Positions 43,262-52,677 of a stretch of DNA of 64,000 nt are shown here, in pieces. Origin of the DNA: Paenibacillus allorhizosphaerae (lineage in GTDB: Bacteria > Bacillota > Bacilli > Paenibacillales > NBRC-103111); NCBI RefSeq assembly GCF_910594985.1, contig NZ_CAJVCE010000001.1, forward strand, positions 186,001 through 250,000, given 5' to 3'. The notes under the pieces are model-generated. The model searched no databases, had not been told where the DNA came from, and worked only from the letters and a program-made list of their open reading frames with translations. Position numbers and translations under genes: made by a program. How positions within the stretch are numbered: position 1 is the first letter of the stretch; every line of letters starts with the position of its first letter.

Positions 43262-44713
43262 TTAATCTTCGTCCACGACCGTTTGCGGCCAGCGGGGAGA
43301 TTGATCGAGAAATCCCTGCGGTTCGTGCCTCTTCGGTTCGTATCGGACCAGCCGGTCTCCGTCCAATGCTTCTGCGAAACCGTATGAGCGGTAATGTTCG
43401 ACCATCTCCTTCTGGCAATGGAGGCAAAGTTCGGGATGATGTGCTGCAATATCCGTCCATTCGTCCGGATCGGCGCGTAGATCGTACAAATTTTGTTTGC
43501 CGCCGTTGGTGTGGTAAATATATTTATAATCGCCCCAGCGCAGCATCATCTTCATGACCCTGCCTCTGCCGACCTCCGCGAATATTTTAGCTCGCGACGG
43601 CTCCTGCTCCTTCGTGGCGGCCGGTATGAGATTGCGACCCGAAGATGATTCCGGCACCGTTCCGCCCGACACCGCAATCAATGTGGCGTAAATATCCTGC
43701 AGCAGCGCCAGATGATCCCGCCGCTCTCCTTGAGGCAGTACCGCAGGCCAGCTGACAATGAGGGGAATTCTGGCGGAAGCTTCATAGAAGGTACGTTTGC
43801 CATAGGAGTAATGATCCCCGAGCATCTCGCCGTGGTCCGATGTAAATATGATCAAAGTGTCGTCCAGCAGTCCGCACGATTCCAACTTATCGAGAATGCG
43901 GCCGACTTGTTTATCGACCTGCGAGACGCAGCCGTAGTAATAGGCTCGCATTTTCAGTTCTTCCTCCATACTGAGGCTGTCGATCCCGTTCACTTTGTAA
44001 TCGTTCATGACGTCGATTGCGTAATCGTCCGGGGTTCGCTCATGCTCCTTGCGTGCCGGCTTCGGAACTTGCTCGGGATTGTACATTTCGTCGTAAGGCA
44101 TGCATGGGTCGAACGGCGGATGCGGTTTGATGAAAGACGTGAACAGGAAGAACGGTCGATTCCGGTTATTGCCGATGACCCGGCACGTCGTATCGGCTGT
44201 CCAGGCCGTCGTATGCAGATGCTCGGGTAGCTCCGAGATTTGCGGCACGTAATACAGCTCGCTTCGTTTACCGTGAGGCTCGATCACATGTCCGTATCCT
44301 TGCTCCCGTAAAAATTGCAAATAATCGTCGTTCTCGATATGGGTCGGAATCTCTTCGGACAAATACATGCGATCAAATCCGTAGTGTTTCCGTACCGGTT
44401 GAAAATGCATTTTGCCTACCGCGCACGTATAATACCCTTGCTTCCGAATGAGCTCGGGCAGCGGGTGGGCTATTTCTTTGGCCAGCCGTTCGTTTTTGAG
44501 CAGTCCGAGCTCGAACGGATGCTGCCCGGCGATAAGTCCGTGGCGGGCAGGAACGCATACCGGCGTCTGGCTATACGCCCGGTCGAAGCATATCCCCCTT
44601 TGGGCCAGTCGGTCGATATTCGGGGTTTGCACCTGCTTATTGCCGTAGCATCCGAGCACGTCGAACCGCAATTGATCACACATGATCAGCAGTATGTTCG
44701 GTTTTTTGCTCAT
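43262..44713 (-). CDS. Sulfatase (alkaline-phosphatase superfamily), type I
   Basis: This 483-residue sulfatase has the formylglycine site CVPAR in AYSQTPVCVPARHGLIAG (cysteine about 52), a variant of the usual CxPSR. Metal ligands are in NILLIMCDQLRFDVLGCYGN at the N-terminus and in IIFTSDHGEMLGDHYSYGK (about 300). GKMHF is near residue 100. No signal peptide is seen, so it would desulfate an imported sugar in the cytoplasm. It is the last gene of the operon, only six bases after the GH28-like gene. The cysteine needs a maturase (FGE or anSME type) that is not in this window. Confidence 0.92.
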   Translation of the reverse strand: MSKKPNILLIMCDQLRFDVLGCYGNKQVQTPNIDRLAQRGICFDRAYSQTPVCVPARHGLIAGQHPFELGLLKNERLAKEIAHPLPELIRKQGYYTCAVGKMHFQPVRKHYGFDRMYLSEEIPTHIENDDYLQFLREQGYGHVIEPHGKRSELYYVPQISELPEHLHTTAWTADTTCRVIGNNRNRPFFLFTSFIKPHPPFDPCMPYDEMYNPEQVPKPARKEHERTPDDYAIDVMNDYKVNGIDSLSMEEELKMRAYYYGCVSQVDKQVGRILDKLESCGLLDDTLIIFTSDHGEMLGDHYSYGKRTFYEASARIPLIVSWPAVLPQGERRDHLALLQDIYATLIAVSGGTVPESSSGRNLIPAATKEQEPSRAKIFAEVGRGRVMKMMLRWGDYKYIYHTNGGKQNLYDLRADPDEWTDIAAHHPELCLHCQKEMVEHYRSYGFAEALDGDRLVRYEPKRHEPQGFLDQSPRWPQTVVDED

Positions 44714-44719
44714 TCCATT

Positions 44720-46165
44720 TCAACCTCCATAACCTGGAATCACTTTCACATCTTTGACGGAAGCACTATCCACTTCGAACCGGTCGATCGTTAACGGCTT
44801 GTTGTTGATCGTGACGTTTTCAAAAGTAACATTGCGAATACCGTGTTCGGCGTCATAACCTTGCAGGATGCTTTTTTCCTTCATTTCATTAATGATGTTA
44901 ATATTTCTGAACGTTATATCGGAGATGTTACCGTAACCGATTTGCTCCTCATTAAATTTTGTTTTCAAGAAAATGAGTTTGACGAACCGAAAATTCGCGT
45001 TCTCGATCGTCATATTTTGAAACACATAGTTGCTGAGATGCCCGGTGCCCCCATGGATCGAATTAAAGACGGCTCTGTTGTCCCAATCCTTATAATGCTC
45101 GACGCGGATGACATCGCAATTCGTGACAAGCACATTGCTTGTCGGTACGGACACATTCCAGGTCAGTTGAAAAGGAGCGCCGTTCATTAATTGCCACAAT
45201 ACACAATTGCGAACGACGATTCCGGAATGGTACAGCTTGACGGCATCGTCGTTCAGCTTAAAAAAGCAGTCCTCGATTAACGAATCGCTGCCCAGCAAAA
45301 TCCCGTCGGTGTTGTAATACCAGCTGATCATTTTCACGTTGCGAACGGTATTGTTTTGCCCCCACATGCGGATATGCGTCCACGGAGAATTGATGATCGT
45401 GATGCCCTCGATGCGAATGTTGCGCGTCTGATTGCCCATAATTTCAATCATATGGTGCGCCTTGTGTTCGTAAGCCTCGCCCGACAAAATGCCTCTGCCG
45501 CGGATCGTAATATCCGTCTTGTTCGTGCCGCCGTCAAAATAACCTTTCACGTAAGCGCCGCCGGCGATATAAACGGTTTGACCCGACTTCAGCTCCACTC
45601 TTCCGACGTCATGAACGCCCGGCGGAAAGTAAAGCACATTCGGTCCGGGCTTAGGCACAGGCTCGGTTTCGGGAGGATCGGCAAACACGAGCAGCGGATG
45701 CTTGATTTGACCGTTGAGTTCAACGGAAAGCTTCGCCGGAGCGTCTAGATCGAACTCAACCTGATGGCCGTTGATTCTCGGTTTAATCCCGAGGTGCGAC
45801 GGTAAAATGCTGCACGATTGGATCGGCTTGTTATCTTTGCTTGTAACGACCACAGTCACTTTGCCGGAAAAGGAAAACGTCGTCCATGACGTATCTTCGC
45901 TATAAATATTCACCCTGGGAAACTGGTTTTTGCTAATATAGGTGAAGCTGTCCTTAAGCTCCTGCCCCTGCCGAACGGCAACCGAATAAAAAGGGGAATC
46001 GGGCGCTTGTTCAGGACCAGGATAAGTTATCACCTTGGAATCCCCTGCTTTCTGTTCCGTTAGGGGAGCGGCTGGAGGATCGGTTGCCGCAGCAGGGCTC
46101 CCCGCATCGCAAGCCGGCAGGAGAATCGCAAACAGCATCATCCAGGCGAGTATCATTTTTGGCAT
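44720..46165 (-). CDS. GH28-like right-handed beta-helix lipoprotein (polygalacturonase-related)
   Basis: This is a 481-residue exported protein. The signal peptide ends at LLPAC (cysteine 19), so it is probably a lipoprotein. The first 150 residues form a beta-sandwich-like region; then come NVLYFPPGVHDVGRVELKSG and the parallel beta-helix. GH28-like catalytic segments are IRMWGQNNTVRNVKMISWYY, NTDGILLGSDSLIEDCFFKL and NDDAVKLYH, the last with the catalytic-type aspartate pair. It would cleave a uronide-containing or related polysaccharide at the cell surface. Start ATG 46165 has GAAGGGGAG 12 bases upstream; a TTG at 46195 is in frame. Confidence 0.88.
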   Translation of the reverse strand: MPKMILAWMMLFAILLPACDAGSPAAATDPPAAPLTEQKAGDSKVITYPGPEQAPDSPFYSVAVRQGQELKDSFTYISKNQFPRVNIYSEDTSWTTFSFSGKVTVVVTSKDNKPIQSCSILPSHLGIKPRINGHQVEFDLDAPAKLSVELNGQIKHPLLVFADPPETEPVPKPGPNVLYFPPGVHDVGRVELKSGQTVYIAGGAYVKGYFDGGTNKTDITIRGRGILSGEAYEHKAHHMIEIMGNQTRNIRIEGITIINSPWTHIRMWGQNNTVRNVKMISWYYNTDGILLGSDSLIEDCFFKLNDDAVKLYHSGIVVRNCVLWQLMNGAPFQLTWNVSVPTSNVLVTNCDVIRVEHYKDWDNRAVFNSIHGGTGHLSNYVFQNMTIENANFRFVKLIFLKTKFNEEQIGYGNISDITFRNINIINEMKEKSILQGYDAEHGIRNVTFENVTINNKPLTIDRFEVDSASVKDVKVIPGYGG

Positions 46166-46202
46166 TCCGTGCGCCGACTCCCCTTCCCCGAACAAATGAT
46201 AT

Positions 46203-47519
46203 TTATTTCTTTAATAACGATTCAATCGCTTTGTTAATTTTCTCATCGGTTTGACGGATGACGGTATTCACATCGGCTCCGGGTTCTTTGGCGACCTGAT
46301 TTCCGCCGGCGACCAGCTCTTTGAACGCGGCGTCATCGAATTTCGTAGTCGGCGGCTGCGGCGCCAGCGCCGTTTTAAAGATCGCCTCTTTGTTTTTTCC
46401 TTTCAATGATTTCAGGTCTTCCCCGAACACTTGGCTGTATTTCGGATCTTTCAAGCTGCTCCGGCGGCCTTGCTTGCTCAACATCGTTTGCGATTCGTCG
46501 TCAGTGAGCAGTTTGAGCACCTGGAACGCTTCCGTCTGATGCTTGCTTTTGGAGGACATCATCAAATAAAAGATGCCTCCTCCGAAAGCGTTCTTCGGCG
46601 CTTGCGGGAACGTCGGCAGCGTCGCCATATCCCAGTTCATCGCCTGCCCTTGGCCCACCATTTGTTCAAATTCGCCAAGCCTTGCGCTTAAACCGGCGAG
46701 CATCGCCAAGTTTCTGTCTTTTTGGAATGCGGGAATTCTTTGCGGATTTTCCAGCCAATTGTCGGGGATTTGCCCGATTTTCCGGTACGTGTCGAATACC
46801 GTTTTCCATGCCTCCGTTTGCAGCGCCGATTTGTTCGTTTTTGCATCGACCATCGGCAGTCCCAACTGTTCCCCGAGCCGGTTGATGTTGCCGTCGATCG
46901 CAATACCTTTGTATTGTATGCCGCCGTCCATCCGGGTCAGTTTTTTGGCCAGCTCAATGGCTTCATCCCACATCATGCCGTCCTTTGGGTAAGGAACGGC
47001 GAACCGGTCGAATATTTCTTTATTGTAATACAGCACGGAGAAGTTGAAGCCGAGCGGAAGAGCGAACAGTTTGCCGCCGTCCGCAAGCTGCTTGGCGATA
47101 TCGATCCCCGCCGGGTCGAATTTCCCCAAATCGACGTTATTTTTCTTCACCGCATCATTCAAATCTTGCGCGGCTTCCAGCTCCACGATTTTGGCGGCGG
47201 TTACCGGCCCGGCATATATAATATCCGGCAAATTACCGATGGAGATGAGCTCCGCGAGCTTATCCGGGTTGTCCTCGCGAACCAAGTTCAACGTAATGTT
47301 CGGGTATTTTTTCTTCACCGGATCGGCGACCCACATCTTGAATTCGTCATCGGTCATTTTTGCGGAAGTTTGCAGAAAAGATAGCGTCAGCGGTTCGCTG
47401 CTTACGGTTTCCGCCTTTGGAGTATCGGTTTTTCCCGTTTTCTCATCCGTGGAGCATCCTGCGACAAGCACTATCGACAAACCAGCCAAAAACAATGCGA
47501 CTCTCATTTCCGTCGTCAT
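46203..47519 (-). CDS. Extracellular solute-binding lipoprotein (family 1)
   Basis: This is a 438-residue sugar-binding lipoprotein with lipobox LVAGC (cysteine 22). Shared segments with the 6359-7681 protein include LPDIIYAG, VLYYNKEIFDRFAVPYPKDG and FKTALAPQPPTTKFDD-like C-terminal sequence, marking the two as paralogues. GGGGAGGAG precedes the ATG. There are no permease genes in the operon, so it must use permeases encoded elsewhere, perhaps shared. It lies between the sulfatase and GH28-like genes, so it is expected to capture the oligosaccharide made by the GH28-like enzyme. Confidence 0.92.
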   Translation of the reverse strand: MTTEMRVALFLAGLSIVLVAGCSTDEKTGKTDTPKAETVSSEPLTLSFLQTSAKMTDDEFKMWVADPVKKKYPNITLNLVREDNPDKLAELISIGNLPDIIYAGPVTAAKIVELEAAQDLNDAVKKNNVDLGKFDPAGIDIAKQLADGGKLFALPLGFNFSVLYYNKEIFDRFAVPYPKDGMMWDEAIELAKKLTRMDGGIQYKGIAIDGNINRLGEQLGLPMVDAKTNKSALQTEAWKTVFDTYRKIGQIPDNWLENPQRIPAFQKDRNLAMLAGLSARLGEFEQMVGQGQAMNWDMATLPTFPQAPKNAFGGGIFYLMMSSKSKHQTEAFQVLKLLTDDESQTMLSKQGRRSSLKDPKYSQVFGEDLKSLKGKNKEAIFKTALAPQPPTTKFDDAAFKELVAGGNQVAKEPGADVNTVIRQTDEKINKAIESLLKK

Positions 47520-47580
47520 TTTTTCGGACTCCTCCCCTTTTATGGCGATACATGCACCTATGATCCGTTAGAACAACGCT

Positions 47581-49099
47581 TCAATCGTCTTCCCACTTCG
47601 GAAATTCAAGCTCATCCTGGAATACGCCTTGCCGGATCAACTCCTTGCACTCGGGATCCGTCATCGTCAACGTATAATCTTGACCGTCCTTCCCGATCAA
47701 CCCGAGATCCGATTTCGCACGCAGCGATGCTTCCTCCGGATCGACGATGGTGCGCAGCAGCGCTTCAAACTGCTTCAGCTTGTCGCCGTAACGCCCATCA
47801 GTCGCCAGATCATGCATCTCCTGCGGATCTTCTATCAAGTTGAACAAAGACGGTCGATCGTTCACATAGCACGTATACTTAAAGCCGTCCTTGACGAGCA
47901 TATACCAGTCCTGCTTGAAGAAATTGCCGTGATACTCCGAGAAGGCAAATTCCTCGCGATTTCGGCTTCCGTTCTTGATTAAGGGCAGCCAGCTGGTACC
48001 CGGCCGATCCGGCTCCGTCTCAAGTCCCGCAATGTCCATAAGCGTCGGGTACAGATCGACAAGCGTCACGGGCTGGTCGATGCGCTGTCCGCTCGGCAAT
48101 CCGGGACCTTTTACGATCAGCGGCACGCCCACGGAGGCTTCATAGCTGCACTGCTTGTAAAATAATCCGTGCTCCCCGAGATTTTCCCCGTGGTCCGACA
48201 TGTAGACGATGTAGGTGATATCATACAAATTTTGCGCCTTCAGCTCGGCGATAATTTTACCCACATGGTCATCCAGCGCTGTGATCATCCCGTAATACGC
48301 GGCGATGACGTTACGCAGCATCGGCTCCGTAATGGTGCCGAGACCAAGCGCATTTTGCATATTGCGAACCTGCGGGTGAAGCCCGTCGTTCGGAAAATGG
48401 GCGTCATGCGGCATGACGATGTTGTCCGGGTAATACATGTCGTAATATTGCTGCGGAACCTTATAGGGCCAATGCGGAAACATCAGTCCGACGTACATGG
48501 CCCAAGGCTGGTCTTCCTTCTCCCCGCCCTTGCGCTTCAAATAATCGATGGCCCATTCGGTCACCACCCGGTCATGATCGTAGAAACCGAGATCTTTGTT
48601 GTACCCGGTATCGCCATCCGTCACCACGTCTTCCCGTACGCCGGCATTCACGATATGCGCCCGCTTGTCTTTGCGCACATGCCCTTCCAGCCGCGAATAC
48701 AGCGGTGTCGTCCGTGGGTATGGCTTGAACGCCGGCCGCTTCTTGATGATTTTATGCTCCGTAAACCCGCCGTCCTGATATTTCCCGCAAAAAATCCATC
48801 TTTCCGAACATCGCCGACGGCATGCCTGCTTCGTGCAGCTTGCGCGACCACGTCATTTCATTCCGGTCCAGCGGGCAGCCGAGAAACCAGCTGTCGATCT
48901 GATGCGGATATTTGCCTGTAATAAAGCTCATGCGGCTCGGCGTACATACGGGACAATTGCTGTAAGCGCTAGTAAAATGAGTACCTTCCGCAGCGAGCTG
49001 ATCCAGATGAGGCGTCTTGATAAACGGATGTCCGCGGTACCCGGTAATTAAAGGGTGGTGCTGGTCGCTGCAAATGACAACAATATTCGGTTGGCTCAT
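47581..49099 (-). pseudogene. Sulfatase, disrupted by a one-base frameshift
   Basis: The gene reads as a sulfatase of about 505 residues if one base is removed from the A6 run at 48789-48794. The N-terminal part (49099 to that point) has NIVVICSDQHHPLITGYRGH and the formylglycine motif CTPSR in NCPVCTPSRMSFITGKYPHQ. It ends in MFGKMDF, then runs to a stop at 48752. Shifting by one base restores CGKYQDGGFTEHKIIKKRPA and connects to the 365-residue C-terminal part, with YMSDHGENLGEHGLFYKQ. Either this is an assembly or sequencing error in a homopolymer, or the gene is inactive, or it relies on slippage. AAGGGAG precedes the start at 49099. Confidence 0.88.
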
Positions 49100-49168
49100 G
49101 GCGGATAACTCCCTTCCAAATCTGTTTGAAACAAGACATGAACGTACCAATGCGAAACGATCCGTCCT

Positions 49169-51304
49169 TTACATGCTCGCTAGCGAAAAACCGCGATAAT
49201 GCGTATGGCTTGCTTCGGCATTGGAAAATCCGATCATCCCGGTCAAGTACGGACGATCTTCATCGGCATAATCCATAAGCGGCACGCCGTCTGCCGAAAC
49301 TTCAAACCGGTTGCCTTGCGCTTTTACAACGATTGTTACCGCCTTCTCGTTCTGCCAATCCAAATCTGCCTCGCGTAATGTGCGGTACCCGTTCTCATTT
49401 TTGTAAAGGGCCAGCTTCCCGTCAGGCGCGAGTCCTACCGCATAGGAACGAATCCCTCCCTGCACGCGGAAATTGATGCGGTGATGCTCACCAAGCTTCG
49501 GAACGACAACGGCTTCGAACGTATAATCGTCCCAATCCAGTTTACCTGTATAGCATTCCGCCGTTTCGCCGGAAAAGCTACCGCTCAGTTCGCCGTCCTC
49601 TAACGTCCAAATTCCCCGCAAATAGGTCATCTGGCTTACCTCGATATGCAGCCCGTTCCATTTCTCGAGCCGCTCCTTGGCAAAATCGATGGCGTAGTTC
49701 GGTTTCCCGCCGAACACGAAATCGTCCACGTAGGCTACGAGACTAGGTCCCTTCGGGCCTTTTCCCGCCATAGGGATGAACTCGATCCCCGCCTGCTCCA
49801 GACAGCAGTCGCTTAAAGAAGGGATGGCAAATTCAAGCCGTGTCCATTCGCCGGGAGTAAGAACCGCCGCTTCACCGTAATAATCGTTGCCCGAATGGCC
49901 GTCCTTCACGTACAGCCGCGCTTTCACTTGCTGCCCGGCCGCCGGAACCATCACCATCGCTTCCATCGATTGCCCCGGATATAAAATCGGCGAGAAGCTC
50001 GGGTCGTACCGACTGTCGTTAAAATCATGCGGACGGTAGTACGTTTGATGGTACACCCGGTAGCCGACGCCTCCTTGCGTTTTATCGAACAGCACTTTGA
50101 GCGATCGACTCCCTGAAGCAGCCGCTTCTTCCGTATTTTCGATCAAGGCCGTCACATGCAGGGAATCGTCCGTCGATGTGCGAAACGCATGGGTGGAATT
50201 GGGCAATTCAAAGTGAAAGCGGGTTCCCTTCTCTTCTATAATTGCTGCCCATCTTTCCGGGACCGGTTCACCTGCAATTTTATAGCCGAGTCTCGCGATA
50301 TAGGTCGCGCACCATACGTTATCCAGGATGTTTAACGACCCAATCACGCTCGAACAGCACAAGAAATCGTTGATCGGCTTCCGCCAACTTGCATCGATGC
50401 CTTCCAAGCCGTTGCGGACGCCCATAATCGTTCCGACGTTCGCCACATTGCAATCCGTATCCCAGCCGCACATATTGCAAATGTTGATCGACTTGGAAAA
50501 ATCGCCTTCGCCATACAGCAGCGATAAAATAATAACCGCCGAATTCGGGATAATATGGCAGTGACCCGGATATTTATCGTAACCGAAATGAGCTTTGACA
50601 TAATGGAACGCATCCCGCCAGTTATCGGGGTTCGCTTGATGAAAGTCCATGACCGCACGGGTCATCCGGACATATTCGCAATCGGTAGGAATCGTTTCAA
50701 GGCCGGTTTCGATGATGCGTCGAATATCTTTCTCGACAAAGGCTGCGGCGATGCATGCGGCGATAAACATCCCGCCGTACTTTCCGTTTCCGTCGTGAGA
50801 CACACTTGCGATTTTCTCCGCAAATTCCGCGGCAAGCTTCGGGTTTCCGGGCGCAATCAGCCCCCAGACGTCAATAAAAATTTGTCCGCCGATCTGTTCG
50901 GCAACCGCATGCCCATTTTGTGCGATGGAACCTGAACGCGGCGCCATAACGCCGTTCTTTAAGTTGACGTAGGCGGTATGCTCGGTGGACTTGCCGTAGC
51001 CGCCCCACCAGTAAAAGCCATGGCCGTCCGGAGCGTAATTAAGCCAAGTCAATCCCATCTGTTCAGCCGTGATTTCCGGGCCGCAAGTGTAATCGTCCAG
51101 CGCTCGCAGGAAAAACATCGGCCCGTTCGTGTCATCGTCAGCCGCAAAGTTTTTAAATTCGTGCAAATAGCCGGTTACTTCGCCAAACGTGCGTTCAATT
51201 CGTTCGTACGTCCAATTTTCAATATTGCCCCCATGCCGGACGCCGATGACTTTCCCAAGCCATCCGGCATATACTCGTTCGACGTAATCCTGCTGCATAA
51301 CCAT
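49169..51304 (-). CDS. ADP-ribosylglycohydrolase-family protein with beta-sandwich domains
   Basis: This 711-residue protein has an N-terminal DraG/ARH-like all-helical domain (about 1-350). Metal-binding motifs are ADDDTNGPMFFLRALDD (about 55-71) and GWDTDCNVANVGTIMG (about 280-295). A beta-sandwich at about 370-535 (carbohydrate-binding-like) and a C-terminal concanavalin-like domain at about 540-711 (WTLEDGELSGSFSGETAECY to PYLTGMIGFSN) follow. ARH enzymes remove ADP-ribose from proteins or nucleotides, but the added domains, the sulfatase/GH28 operon and the nearby ribokinase suggest action on a glycoside. No signal peptide is visible. AAAGGTGGAG precedes the ATG. Confidence 0.87.
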   Translation of the reverse strand: MVMQQDYVERVYAGWLGKVIGVRHGGNIENWTYERIERTFGEVTGYLHEFKNFAADDDTNGPMFFLRALDDYTCGPEITAEQMGLTWLNYAPDGHGFYWWGGYGKSTEHTAYVNLKNGVMAPRSGSIAQNGHAVAEQIGGQIFIDVWGLIAPGNPKLAAEFAEKIASVSHDGNGKYGGMFIAACIAAAFVEKDIRRIIETGLETIPTDCEYVRMTRAVMDFHQANPDNWRDAFHYVKAHFGYDKYPGHCHIIPNSAVIILSLLYGEGDFSKSINICNMCGWDTDCNVANVGTIMGVRNGLEGIDASWRKPINDFLCCSSVIGSLNILDNVWCATYIARLGYKIAGEPVPERWAAIIEEKGTRFHFELPNSTHAFRTSTDDSLHVTALIENTEEAAASGSRSLKVLFDKTQGGVGYRVYHQTYYRPHDFNDSRYDPSFSPILYPGQSMEAMVMVPAAGQQVKARLYVKDGHSGNDYYGEAAVLTPGEWTRLEFAIPSLSDCCLEQAGIEFIPMAGKGPKGPSLVAYVDDFVFGGKPNYAIDFAKERLEKWNGLHIEVSQMTYLRGIWTLEDGELSGSFSGETAECYTGKLDWDDYTFEAVVVPKLGEHHRINFRVQGGIRSYAVGLAPDGKLALYKNENGYRTLREADLDWQNEKAVTIVVKAQGNRFEVSADGVPLMDYADEDRPYLTGMIGFSNAEASHTHYRGFSLASM

Positions 51305-51375
51305 TGCTTACTCCACCTTTCTTCTTACCTTTCGATGACTGACCGATTGAATGTTTGGAACCAAAATAGCATTTT

Positions 51376-51389
51376 TGGAACCGGTTTTA
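51376..51389. promoter_or_regulatory. LacI-type operator (copy 2, proximal)
   Basis: TGGAACCGGTTTTA matches 12 of 14 positions of the palindrome TGGAACCGGTTCCA found before rbsK. It lies 72 bp upstream of the ADP-ribosylglycohydrolase gene. A further half-site, TTTGGAACC, is at 51355-51363. Confidence 0.6.
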
Positions 51390-51466
51390 TTTTGTTGCAA
51401 CAACGATGTTTTCGTTGATACGATCAACATATCGTTTCATATTCAAAGCATACAGTCCCTTCTCGC

Positions 51467-51480
51467 TGGAACCGATTCCA
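51467..51480. promoter_or_regulatory. LacI-type operator (copy 3, distal)
   Basis: TGGAACCGATTCCA differs from the perfect palindrome TGGAACCGGTTCCA at one position. It lies 91 bp from the proximal copy, in the region between the LacI gene and the ADP-ribosylglycohydrolase gene, so a loop between two repressor dimers is possible. Confidence 0.65.
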
Positions 51481-51603
51481 TTTGTGTTCGTTCAGAACTC
51501 TTTTCTGTATTCATTATAGCAATGAGAGCTCTGTTTCAACATATAGCGTGTTGTTTACCCTGTCCGGTTCAGCAGACAAGGCAAACATTGTTTATTCGCG
51601 TGC

Positions 51604-52620
51604 TCAGATTGATTTCACCGTCGACTCCCGAACAATCAACCTTGGTTCCAGTTTTACTTTCTTAAACGGTTCGTCGGATTGATCGATCCGTTTCAGTAGC
51701 AGCTCGACCGCGATGCGGCCCATTTCCGCCACTAAATTCGAAACCGAGCTTACCTTCGGATTCGTCAGCATACACCAAGGGATATCGTCGATTCCTACGA
51801 CGGCGACATCTTCCGGAACCCGCAATCCCAGCTCCATAAGACCTTGAATGACGCCGATGGCGATCAGGTCATTGGCCGCGAACACGGCATCCGGCCGTTC
51901 CTTCAATCGGTAAAAATATTGCGCGGCTTCCATTCCGGTTTCGAGAGATAATCTTTCGCCGGTAAACACAAGGGAACGATCAAGTTTCATAAAACTCGCG
52001 GCAAGCGACTTCTCGTAAGCATTGTAACGCGATCCCCGATGCATCGTGATCGGGCCACCCGCATACGCAATTCGCCTTCTGCCGATCCGAATCAGGTGAT
52101 CCATTGCCAAGTACCCTTCCGATCGGCTCAGCCCTACTGTATCCGCCGGCATCTCTTCGCCGTAATTGCCGATTAAACTGACCGGAACGGTCGCTTTCTT
52201 AATGAGCGAATTCAACGTTTTCGGGTGGCTGATGGAAAGCAGAACGATACCGTCTACATGCATATCGTTGACTTCCCTTATGACCGCGAGCTCTTCGGAC
52301 GGATTTCCGTAATGATTGATCAACACAAGCCGATAATCATTTTGTTTGGCCACCTGCTCCGCCGCCCACGCCAGTTCTGGATAATACGGATTGCGTATGT
52401 CGTCTATCGCGAGTGCGATTTGTCTGCGTAAATTCGTTTTCAAGCTTCGAGCCATTATATTAGGCGTAAATCCCAGCTGTTCAATAACCCGGTTTACCTT
52501 CTGCCTCGTGATCGGTTTTACCCCGGGCGCGTTATTGATAATCCTCGATACGGTAGACTTGGCCACTCCGGCTTCCTTTGCCACGTCATCGATCGTAATT
52601 TTCGTTTTTTTCTGATCCAT
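51604..52620 (-). CDS. LacI-family transcriptional repressor
   Basis: This is a 338-residue repressor. The N-terminal helix-turn-helix is ITIDDVAKEAGVAKSTVSRI (about 8-27), followed by the hinge helix region PNIMARSLKTNLRR. The sugar-binding core has the periplasmic-binding-protein-like segments IALAIDDIRNPYYPELAWAA, RIAYAGGP and DAVFAANDLIAIGVIQGLME. AGGAG lies six bases before the ATG. It is 57 bp downstream of the disrupted rbsK and upstream of the sulfatase operon. Three palindromic operators in this region are its natural targets. The inducer is probably a pentose or the product of the ADP-ribosylglycohydrolase-like enzyme. Confidence 0.92.
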   Translation of the reverse strand: MDQKKTKITIDDVAKEAGVAKSTVSRIINNAPGVKPITRQKVNRVIEQLGFTPNIMARSLKTNLRRQIALAIDDIRNPYYPELAWAAEQVAKQNDYRLVLINHYGNPSEELAVIREVNDMHVDGIVLLSISHPKTLNSLIKKATVPVSLIGNYGEEMPADTVGLSRSEGYLAMDHLIRIGRRRIAYAGGPITMHRGSRYNAYEKSLAASFMKLDRSLVFTGERLSLETGMEAAQYFYRLKERPDAVFAANDLIAIGVIQGLMELGLRVPEDVAVVGIDDIPWCMLTNPKVSSVSNLVAEMGRIAVELLLKRIDQSDEPFKKVKLEPRLIVRESTVKSI

Positions 52621-52677
52621 ATCTATCTCCTAACCATCACTCAAAAAACGAATCCGTACATTTCACTCGCACAAAAC

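Noticed and set aside
51305-51603. Possible small gene between the LacI and ADP-ribosylglycohydrolase genes
   Set aside because: Open frames there are short and cross the operator copies; the region is better explained as a promoter with operators.
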